Shown: positions 49,518 to 58,500 of the stretch, in pieces
Numbering within the stretch: the first letter of the stretch is position 1
How the letters are laid out: the number at the start of each line of letters is the position of its first letter
Source: Sphingomonas montana
GTDB lineage: Bacteria; Pseudomonadota; Alphaproteobacteria; Sphingomonadales; Sphingomonadaceae
Length of the DNA stretch: 64,000 nt
NCBI RefSeq assembly: GCF_001956315.1
Contig: NZ_KV887141.1
Location: forward strand, 69,595-133,594
Reading direction: 5' to 3'
The notes under the pieces: model-generated
Told to the model about the DNA's origin: nothing
The model's database searches: none
What the model saw: only the letters and a program-made list of their open reading frames with translations
Translations under genes and position numbers: made by a program

Positions 49518-49697
49518 TCAATCGTCCACGGCGAAACCGTAGTCCTCGGATCCGACCGCGACGCGCAACACGCCGTCCGCCATCTGGAGGTGACTGATAT
49601 CGGGATGATACCCGATCGGGCGGTCGGCTTCGCGCCGTGACCCGCGCGCCGGCAGTTCGACATTGGCGGCGCAGTTTGCCGGTACGGTCAACCCTCG
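49518..49697 (-). pseudogene. 3' remnant of a probable GH78 alpha-L-rhamnosidase
   Basis: About 58 codons read LTVPANCAANVELPARGS, then YHPDISHLQMADG and VLRVAVGSEDYGFAVDD, ending at a stop at 49518-49520. This resembles the last strands of GH78 C-terminal domains (VPANTTATVYLP ... VGSGDYRF). Upstream the frame meets a stop and no similarity continues, so only the tail survives. It ends just before operator 6. Family identity is inferred from pattern memory. Confidence 0.5.
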
Positions 49698-49837
49698 GGT
49701 GCGTCAGTCCCGTCGCATCGCGGGCGGTCCCGGTCGCGATCGTGCGGACGCAGATCGTTCGCCACGCGCGCGTTCATAAAGGTGGTCAGGCGGTCGTCGC
49801 GAAAGAGTTTCACAAGTAGACCCGGAAGTAGAGACTG

Positions 49838-50116
49838 ATGGATCAGTCGAACGAGCCCATGCAACGTCCGATGCCACTGTTGCTGGCGTCAGCACCGTGC
49901 TGCCATGCCCAGACCCGCTTGGGGTACCCGTGCCGTTCATCGATCGTTCGCGGCAAGAAGCGGTGCCGAATGCACGGCGGCGCAATGGGCAGCGGCCACA
50001 GGGACAAACTGAACCTGACCATCATGTGTAGAACACAGGTTAAAACACTGCCGGACGTCGTTCCGGAGGTGGCCTACAGGATGCCCCGTCAGCTCGAGCG
50101 CACGTGGGCGACCTGA
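49838..50116 (+). CDS. HGGxSTG domain-containing small protein
   Basis: A 92-residue protein with CHAQTRLGYPCRSSIVRGK followed by KRCRMHGGAMGSG. The arrangement Cys, TR.G.PC, RCR.HGG matches the HGGxSTG family found in phages and genomic islands. The last motif is altered (HGGAMGSG for HGGxSTG). The cysteines and histidine suggest zinc binding. Function is unknown. A GGAAGTAGAG ribosome site precedes the ATG. It opens the accessory region. Confidence 0.7.
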   Translation: MDQSNEPMQRPMPLLLASAPCCHAQTRLGYPCRSSIVRGKKRCRMHGGAMGSGHRDKLNLTIMCRTQVKTLPDVVPEVAYRMPRQLERTWAT

Positions 50117-50230
50117 CGGGGACTACGCGGAAGACCGACTCAACCGCGCTGATCCAACTCTAGGCCCGATCCACGACAGTACAATATCAGCAATTTAGAT
50201 AAGACAAAATGCCCGGCTGACGCGCTGGGC

Positions 50231-50291
50231 CGTTTGCCCCGTCGGCCGGAGTAACCGTTGCCGACGGAGCTGGCGGCAAGTCGGTTACCGC
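50231..50291. repeat. Two-hairpin structured element, copy 1
   Basis: Stem 1 pairs CCGTCGG (50239-50245) with CCGACGG (50261-50267) around the loop CCGGAGTAACCGTTG. Stem 2 pairs GCGGCAA (50273-50279) with TTACCGC (50285-50291) around the loop GTCGG, with one mismatch. Loops match copies 2 and 3; stems differ. Confidence 0.8.
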
Positions 50292-50631
50292 ACAGTTATT
50301 AGGTACGCAGCACGCCAGGAACCGGTTGCAACATTTATTATATACGAAAATCCATATCATGGGCGGACAAGCCAGCACCACTCCGCCTTACCCGGTCGCC
50401 AGCCGGCACGCACGTGACGCCATACGCTGGTGTTCGTTGCGCTGCCTCGCAGGACCGCTTTCTATGCCGGCATGATCGAACAGCCGCGAGAGATAGCGCG
50501 TAGGTCAGTTACTCCGTCAGCGTGCCGCATAGCGTCGCTGGACGGGCCTACACGTCAGGGCGCTCCTACCAGGAAAGCAGCAGTATGATCGCATTCTCAA
50601 TTGAAGAACGAGAAATCCGGATTCTAGATAA

Positions 50632-50684
50632 CCCCGCCGGCCGGTGAACCGTAACCGGCGGGGGCACGGCAAGTCGGTTGCCGC
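50632..50684. repeat. Two-hairpin structured element, copy 2
   Basis: Stem 1 pairs CCCCGCCGG (50632-50640) with CCGGCGGGG (50655-50663) around CCGGTGAACCGTAA. Stem 2 pairs CGGCAA (50667-50672) with TTGCCG (50678-50683) around GTCGG. All pairs are intact. Confidence 0.82.
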
Positions 50685-50751
50685 ACTTAAGTTTTCTACA
50701 TTCAACTAGATTAACTTACGGCCAACGCCGCAGGGAGCTTTGCCGAGAGTT

Positions 50752-50808
50752 CGATCCGCTGGCCGGAGAAGCCGTCGCCAGCGGATCGGCGGTAAGTCGG
50801 TTACCGCG
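50752..50808. repeat. Two-hairpin structured element, copy 3
   Basis: Stem 1 pairs CGATCCGCTGG (50752-50762) with CCAGCGGATCG (50778-50788) around CCGGAGAAGCCGTCG. Stem 2 pairs GCGGTAA (50789-50795) with TTACCGC (50801-50807) around GTCGG. All pairs are intact; several base pairs differ from copies 1 and 2 on both sides of the stem. Confidence 0.82.
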
Positions 50809-51043
50809 ACGTTCATATTGAACATGTCAGCCTTTGACATATTATCATGCATCAATAATGCTTGAAAAAACTGGGTAAGAAATAGTAAATTCTTACAATT
50901 GTAAGTGTGTAGAGCCTGATCATCGGCTTCGGTCGCCGTCCATTTCTTAAGTCAGTTGAATTCTGACCAGCGCCGCATCCTCAACCCACGTTAATGCAGC
51001 ACTCACGAACAATGCCATCATATCGCAGAATGCGAGAGGCTCG

Positions 51044-51229
51044 ATGATGCAGCTATTATGCAGAATTCTTGGTCATGCAGTCGTCTGGCGACACGCATCA
51101 GCCAATCAAGGTCGATGGCAAAGTCGATGCAAACGGTATCACTCGGTTGTCATCACAGATCTAGCCGGCAATGGCTGGATTGCCGAACAATGCCCTGACA
51201 CGAACTCGACACGACAGGACATTCGGTAA
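51044..51229 (+). CDS. Small hypothetical protein (uncertain)
   Basis: A 61-residue frame starting MMQLLCRILGHAVVWRHAS, with GRWQSRCKRYHSV further on. The layout loosely recalls short sphingomonad proteins with a CRxxGH start and a SRCKRC zinc-binding pair, but the second cysteine is replaced (RCKRY). It may be a degraded member or a chance frame. No family assigned. Confidence 0.3.
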   Translation: MMQLLCRILGHAVVWRHASANQGRWQSRCKRYHSVVITDLAGNGWIAEQCPDTNSTRQDIR

Positions 51230-51315
51230 GGGCCGAGATAGCGCACAGGCCCGGATTTATGGTCAGGGATCGTCGGAGCACGTTCGGTATTGATCGGTCT
51301 GCGTTTGCCCCTCGA

Positions 51316-52083
51316 TCAACGCACCCTGCCAAGCCCGGTCGCGGTCCAGTAGATGCCGCCCATCAGGTGGTTCATGTAATCCGGATCCCGGTACATCTCG
51401 CCGTTGTGGCCCAAAGTGGTGACGAACACGCGTCCCCTCTCATATGGCCGGTGCCATGCGATGGGATGATCCTTGCCCATCGGCTTCGATACCTGTCCCG
51501 GCCAGATCTTCGTCGGGTCGTAGGTCGTTTCGTCGACAGTGAGCACGGTGCTGATAGTCTGGTTGTACGGGTTGGTCGTGACGTAGAACTCGTCGCTCCA
51601 GATCCAGCGTTCCGGCACCCCGTAGGTTGCCGGGAACGACCTGTCGGTTGTCCTGACGACGCCGGTCTGCAGCATCGGGTGAACACCGACGGTGCGGCCG
51701 ACGAGCTTCTCGAACCAGGGCCAGACGTTCGGTTGAGCAATAGCCGCCCGATGTACGACCATCGCGTTCCCGCCGGCGCGCATATAGTCCTCGAACCGCT
51801 TGCGCTGGACGGGGTTCAACTCCTCGCTCGGCGTGTTGAGGAAAATGACCGCGGCATACTGGCCCAGGTCGCCATCGAATGTTTCGGTCTTGCTGGTCCA
51901 ACTGAGGTCGAACGAATGGAGCTTGGCCAAGCGTTCCAAGCTATCGCGCGCGATCGGGATGTACTCGTAGTGGTACTTGCTCGGCATCGCCAGGACGAGA
52001 ACCTTGTACTGGGTGTCTGCTTGGACAGCGGCCGGAACCGCCGAAGTTGCCAAGGCCAGCAGCGCATAGGCGATGGTTTTCAT
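51316..52083 (-). CDS. Secreted ThuA-domain protein
   Basis: A 255-residue protein with a signal peptide (MKTIAYALLALATSAVPAAV, cleavage near AAVQA). The ThuA/trehalose-utilisation fold shows in KVLVLAMPSKYHYEY, YAAVIFLNTPSEELNP, AGGNAMVVHRAA, WHRPYERGRVFVTTLGHNGE and the terminal MGGIYWTATG. The domain is a class I amidotransferase-like fold found near carbohydrate genes; its reaction is not established. It stands alone between two large gene-free gaps, with a GGAGATC ribosome site. Confidence 0.85.
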   Translation of the reverse strand: MKTIAYALLALATSAVPAAVQADTQYKVLVLAMPSKYHYEYIPIARDSLERLAKLHSFDLSWTSKTETFDGDLGQYAAVIFLNTPSEELNPVQRKRFEDYMRAGGNAMVVHRAAIAQPNVWPWFEKLVGRTVGVHPMLQTGVVRTTDRSFPATYGVPERWIWSDEFYVTTNPYNQTISTVLTVDETTYDPTKIWPGQVSKPMGKDHPIAWHRPYERGRVFVTTLGHNGEMYRDPDYMNHLMGGIYWTATGLGRVR

Positions 52084-52550
52084 GTGATCTCCTGCATAGC
52101 CTCTTCAAGCGTCGACGGTATGTTCCACATAGGCTGCAGCGAAGTGCAACCGGCACCAAAGTCTATCTCGCCGTCCCAGGCTGACTGTGAACGTCAGTGC
52201 GGTGGATGATCGTTCGCAACAGCCGGGCAGGCGGACGCAACCCGCCCGCCGTTGCTCCACCGCGGCTTTCAGGCCGCCTGTCGCCGCTCGATCTGTCGGC
52301 GGGACAGGTTTACGCCACCAACCCGAACGATGGCCAAGGTCCGGCCGTAGCGGTCTCATCCATACCGCTGGACAGCGACGGCACCGATCATAATTGCGCT
52401 CAGGCTGCGTTTCGACGCTAGCCCGTTTCCGGGCGCGCACGCTCGACCCCTGCTGCAACGTCCTGCCAGTTCAGGACCATCGATGCCGAGAAGGGGATGC
52501 GCCCTGTTCCGCAACGTCTAGCAGGTTGGTCTCGGCCGCGCCCAGGCTGA
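52084..52550. other. Gap with no recognisable gene
   Basis: The 467 bases between the ThuA gene and the autotransporter stop contain only short overlapping open frames without family features, codon bias or a ribosome site. No terminator with a T-tract or repeat was seen. Confidence 0.5.
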
Positions 52551-55500
52551 TCAAAGCCCGAAGCGCAGACCGGCACTGATGGCTTGGCGGTGATCGTCGC
52601 GGCCGGTCTGTGCCGAAACGGTCGAGAAGATGTCGAGCCCGGGCGTGAGACGGTAGGTCCCGCCGGCACTGACGGTGCCGACCAGGCGCGTGCGTGCGGC
52701 ACCCAAGGCCGACAGCGTGAGGGGGCCATCCGCATAGCCAGCCAACGCGTCCGCGCGTCGACCCTGCAACTGGTAACGAGCGCCCAGCGTCGCGAACGGC
52801 CTAAGGGCGGCCGTCGAGGCTGGGGCGCGACCAAAGCCGAGGCCGGCGTCGGCAAAGCCCGTCACATGCCGATCGCGGGCAACGGCAAGCGCGAACGGGC
52901 CGCCCGCCTCGATCAAGCCACCCCGGCGCGTCTGCACGTAGGTAAGCCCTGCGCGGGGGCGGAGCGCCCAGTCGCCTATGGTCAGCGAATAGTGGATCGA
53001 CGCATCGCCGACCCAGCTGTTCAGGTCGTACCGCCCGATGGTGTTTGCCGCGCCGGGCAATGCGCGCCGGGTATCTGCCCTGCCGTCGTTGTACGCGACC
53101 GAAGCGCCGAAGCCGAAGCCGCCCGCATCGTAACGGCCCTGGAGGCCGCCGACCCAACCGTCGATGCCCGTGCGCGCCCCAAGCGTGTCGATCCGCTGGC
53201 GACTGTCGAGATAGCCGCCGAACGCGCCGATCGACCAGTCGCGGTCCCCGTAGCCGACACCCGCGAGGAGGCCACGGCTGGTCGTCCGCGTCTGGCTGAC
53301 ACCTTCACCTGCATCGGCGGCGAGTTTGTACCAGCTGCCGATCGCCTGTGCGAAGGTGAAGCCGCCGGGTTCCGTCCGGTTCGCCGCAAATCCGGGACCG
53401 CGGGCCAGGTCGGCCAGCGCGAGGCCGTTCTCCACCCCGACCTGCGTTGCCGAGGCATAGGCTTCCGGCGTCAGTTGCGCGAAGGCGGCGGGGTTCGATG
53501 CGCCAGTTGTCGTGAGCAATGCGGGAAGCGCCGCGAAGAGCGGGCTTGTTGCCGTCTGCTGTGCCAGCACGCTGTTGACGTAAGCGACCGAGCGGGCCGC
53601 CTGCGGCGAAAAGCTGGCGTCGTTCAGGAACTGACCAAGCAGCTGGATACGGTCGGAGCGCTGGACTATGAAACCGAACAGGCTGTCCGGTTTCAGTACG
53701 GTCGAAAAGCTGCCGGCGATGCCCCCGCTGGCAGTCACGAGATCGTAGCTCGTCCCGGCCCGCAAGGCGCCGATCGGCGCGAGTTGCAGAGTTGCCCCCT
53801 GCGCGATCGAAAGCGCGCCGTTGACGACAAGCTTGTCCTGCCCCGCCGGGGCCAGTTCCAGCACCGTCAGCGACGTGGCACCCAGCGACACCGCGCCGTT
53901 GACGGTCATCGTTCCGGGCGACGTGCCCGGATCAAGCGTACCGGCAACGGACAGATTGCCGTTCACGGTCCCGGTCGAACCGAACGTCGCTCCCTGCCGT
54001 ACGTCGACCTGGCTTGCAGCGATCGTCGATCCGCCGAGGCCGGCCAGGCGGCCGCCGGCAACGTCTATGCGGCCGAATGCGGTGGTGCCCGAAACGGTCG
54101 CATAGCCGCCCGTCATCGCCAAGGACTCGATCCCGGTGACGTCTGCAAATGCAACGGGCGCGGACGCGGTGCCGCCGGACACGGCGATCGTATCGGCGCC
54201 CGCTCCCCCGTCGACACTGCCGCCGAACCGGCCGGCGACGGTGAAACGCTGATCGTTCGCGCCGAAGACGAGCTGGCGTGTGGTCAGCGCGCCGTCACTG
54301 GCGACGAAGAGGTCGCTCGCCGCGGTCACCCGGTCATAGGCGTGTGTACCAATCAGCGTGAGCATGCCGCGGCCCTCGGTCGTCAGCGTTTCGAACCCGG
54401 TAAGCGACGCGCCGGCGATCGTGCGGTTGCCCGCCAGTTCCAGCGTGGCAGTATCGGCCCCCGCGCCGCCGGCCACGGTGCCCGCGATCGTGCCGCCCGG
54501 GGCAAGCCGGAACAGGTCGTCACCGGCGCCGAAATCGACGAGGCCGGCGATCGTGCCGTTCGTCCCGATCGTGACCGACTGCGCGCCGTCGCCAAAGGCG
54601 AGTGGGGCGTCGGCCGACCCGAGGCTACCGGCGACGGTCAGGGCATTGCCGGTCAGCGCCACCTGTTCGAAACCCGTCGCGGTCCCCGCCAGCGTGACGG
54701 GGCCGGCCGCCGTCAGGCGAAGCACGTCGCCGCCCGCGCCGCCGTCATACACGCCAGCCAGGCGGGTGGCGCCGAGCGCCAGCACGTCGTCGCCCGCACC
54801 CAGCGATGCGGACGCGACGTCACCGTCGACCGTGAGCCGTTCCACCCCGATCGACCCGGTGACGCGCCCGATCGAGAAGCCGTTCAGCGCCACGGTGAGG
54901 CCGGAGCCGGTCAGGCTGGTGGCCTCGAACGGCTGGTCGAGCGTCAGGCCGAGCGTGCCGCCACCCTCCACGGCCAGCCGTTCGAACCCGGTGCGTGCCT
55001 GAAGCCCCTGCCGGTCGCCCGCCAGCGATACGGTATAGCTATCGGTGCCGGCGCCGCCGTCGACGCCGCCGTCGACACGGTTGTTCGACCCGTCGACATA
55101 GCTGTCGTCCCCGTTGCCGAGCAGCACGGCGCCACCGATCGCGCCGCGGTTGACCACGCGGTCGTTGCCGGCGGCAAGCGATATGCCGCCGAAGATCGTC
55201 CCGTCGTTGACGACGGTATCGGCGGCGTCGAAGCCGGTGATCGTCACCGGTCCGTCGCTTGCCAATGTCTGGCCCGCTGCAACGGTGACAGTACCGCCCA
55301 TCACGCCCAGCGTGTTGAACCGGAAGGTGCCGGAATAGGCGACGCTACCCTGGCCGATCTGGCTGAACCGTTCGAAATTCACGAACTGATTGCCATCGAC
55401 CGCGCCGCCGCCGGTCCCATCGACGATCAACAGGTCGGTGCCCGCGCCGGCATCGACAAGGCCGACGAGCGTCGCCGACGCGCGCTGGAGGAAGGTATCG

Positions 55501-58500
55501 TCTCCGGTGCCCAGGAAGACGTCGCCCTGGATCCGACCGCTGTTCTCGATCCGGTCGTCGCCACTGCCCAGCGCGATAGACCCGATGATGCTGCCGCTAT
55601 TGACGATCCGGTCGGCGGTGTCGCCGAGTGTCTGCACCGCGCCAGCCAGATAAGGTAAGCCCGTTTCCCGGGATAGGCCGTCCTCCGCGGCCAGCACGGT
55701 GCCCGCGCCCCCGCGGATCGTTCCGGCATTGTCGAGATCGATCGCGCTGTAGGCATAGAGTGCGGAGGACGACCCCCCCGTCGCCTCGATCGTCCCGGAT
55801 GCGGCGTTGGTGATGCCGACGCGGCCCGAATCCGCAAATGCTACGACCGCTGTTCCGGGCGAGGTGCCGAAATACATGAACGGATATCCATCGGGATCCG
55901 TCGGGGGCGTCAGGCCGCCGCCATTGGCACGGATGGTGCCCGAGTTTACTAGCGTCACGGTTACATCGCGCGCCGCGCCGCCACGTGCATAATTTGCGAG
56001 AAATGCGCCGGTCGCGCCCTGTGCGGACGCTTCGATCGTGCCGGCATTATCCAGGCTTACAGTGCCGGTCGCCTCGTTCGCGCGCACGAAAGCCTCCAGC
56101 GCGACGCCTGTGCCAGCCGCGCTGATCGTTCCACTGTTGCGCATCGTGATCGTCGGCATCGCGGTGGACGTTTCGTCATAGCCGTTGGAGGCGGCCAGGC
56201 CGCCGCCCGCGATGCGGCCCCTGTTTTCGATGACGACCGTCTGCCCGCGCAGCTCGACCGCGGCGAATTCGCCAAACGACGTGACGGTGCCGGCGTTCGT
56301 GATGGTCCCGTCGTTCGTAAAGGCAAGCGCGGTCGGTGCGTCGACCGCCACGGCGTTGCGCGCCAGCGTGGCCGTTCCGATCGAACCGGTGTTGGTGAAC
56401 GCACCGGTCGTGAGCGATGCGCCGCCCGCGACCGAGCCGCCATTTGTGACCGAAGCCAGTATCTGGTCGACGGGGAATAGCGGATCCTGCCCGAAGGGAT
56501 TGGATACGGAATAGGGCAGGGCCGTCGTCAGCACGCCTGCAATTGTCGCTTGGTTGAGCACGCTACCATTGCCTACGACGTAGAGATCGCCCTTGAAACC
56601 GGAGGTCGAGGTCGTCGTCGCCACGGTATCGGCACCGACCGCCTGGACCAGCGCGTCCTCGAAACCACGGATACTGACCGGGTCGATCACGAACGTCCCA
56701 TCGGTCGCGAAGGAGCGGCCATAGATGTCGGTGCCCGCACCGCCATCGACGGTGCCCGACACGCCCAGCGAGTCGCCGGTGAGCATCAGCAAGTCGTTGC
56801 CGCTGCCGAAGAGCAGGTCGCCCGCGATCGTGCCGCCCGCGGCGATGTAGCTCGATTCGCCGTAGCTTCGATTGGCGGCGTCCGCATAGCCGAGGTCGAC
56901 CGTACCGGTGATCGTGCCGGCGTTGATGAGCGTCGCGGATCGGACCTGGATGGCCCGGCCGCCGCCTGCGATCGTGCCGCCGACATCGTTGACTATCTGT
57001 CCCGGGCTGTAAGCATAGTACTCCGTCGTGATCGCCGCCCCGGCGGTTGAGGCGATCGTGCCGGTGTTGATGATCCTCGACGCGATGTACGACGATCCCG
57101 AATAATAGGAGTTGCCAAGGATCGCGGCGCTCCCCGCCACACTGATCGTCCCACTGTTGGTCAGCGTGCCGAAGGCGTTGACGCCGCGCGACATCGTGCC
57201 GCCCGCCGCCTGGGTGATGGTTCCCGTGTTGGTGACCGTAGCCGCGCCCGAGATGCCGACGGCACCGTTCAGCGTGATCGTGCCGGCGTTGGTCGCGCTC
57301 GCTCCGCCGAAGATCGCGGCGGTCGCGTAGGTCGTCCGGTCGGTGACGGCGATGCTGCCCGCATTGGTGAAGCTGTCGGTTGAATTCAGGACCACGGCGC
57401 CGCCGTAATAGTTGCTGTTGGCAGTAGTCCGCGTAACGGCAAGCGCACCGCGGTTGATGATCGACAGCGCGCCGACGGGCGCCGTCGCGCCGGGATAGTT
57501 GAGCGCGGCGGTCGAGCGGAGCGCCGGGCCGTCCGTCACGGCGATGGCCGCGTCGACATCGACGGTGCCATCGCCGGAAAGCAGCAACGTCTGCGCGCGC
57601 GTTTGTCCGGCGGGCGTGGCGAGCGTCAGCACGGCGCCGTCGCCGACCTGATAGCCCGCCGTGGCGAACGGCCCGACATTGCCCGAGGACAGGGTCGCGG
57701 TCGTGTCCGCATTCACGGCATAGATCAGAGTGGCGCTGCGGTCGGCGGTGACGGCACCAGTGATGCCCGCAAACTGGCCCGGCCCGGTGTTGACGAGATC
57801 GGTAACGAGCGTCGCCCCGCCGAGCAACAGGTTGCCGTTCAGTACGCCGCCGGTCAACGCGATATAGGCCAGGCCGTTGTTGCTGCCCGCGCCGTAAAAG
57901 TTCACATCGCCGTTGATCGTGCCCGCATTGGCAACCCCGGCGTTGAACGCGCTCACCGAGACCGCACCGCCGCTGCCGCCGTTCACCACGCCGCGGGCAC
58001 CGTTGATCAAATACCCATAGGGTTGCACGGATACGCCGGTGCCGGCCGAACTGATCGTGCCGGTGTTGGTCAGATAGATTCCGGTCGTCACGCCGGTCGT
58101 CGCGCCGCGGATCGTGCCGCTGTTCGACGAGGTGTAACCGACATTGCCGTTCATGTAGACGCCGGTGCCCGCGGTCGAGATGATCGTGCCGCCGTTGGTA
58201 AGCACGGCGTCGAACATGTTCACGCCGGTCCCGGACGCCGTGATAGTCCCGCTGTTGACCATATCATTGTACGACATGGATACACCGGTGCCGCCATTCA
58301 CGCTCACGGCGCCGCTGTTCGTAAAGACATGGTTGCTGAACGTCAGCCCGGACGCATAGGAATTGGCGGGCAGCAGGGCGGTGATCGACCCTTCGTTGCG
58401 GAACTCCGCGCTGGTGCCGAACGCGTAATCGAGATCGCTGACCGCCGTCGTGGCAAGCGCGATCGTCGCCTGGTTGACCACCGTGCCCAGCCCCGTCACC

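Larger units (their letters stand above)
50117..51043. other. Gene-free, lower-GC stretch with structured repeats
   Basis: No coding frame can be supported over about 0.93 kb, and base composition is clearly more AT-rich than elsewhere. It carries three copies of a two-hairpin element, annotated separately. Beyond them are ATGTCA...TGACAT at 50824-50840 and the perfect palindrome CTTACAATTGTAAG at 50892-50905, either of which could be an operator. Confidence 0.6.

Noticed and set aside
49462-49521. A longer DUF4432 protein starting near 49521
   Set aside because: The extra residues would be encoded by operator 6 and do not resemble the family. A ribosome site precedes GTG 49461.
50187-50705. 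Short minus-strand frames overlapping the first two structured elements
   Set aside because: They lack ribosome sites and family features, and the element stems change in a pairing-preserving way that ignores codons.
50231-50808. The three repeated elements as a CRISPR array
   Set aside because: Spacing is irregular (about 400 and 120 bases), stems vary in sequence and no cas gene is present.
52584-55658. A 1024-codon plus-strand frame opposite the autotransporter
   Set aside because: The repetitive codon pattern of the autotransporter opens the complementary frame. The product has no recognisable fold, signal or repeat logic of its own.
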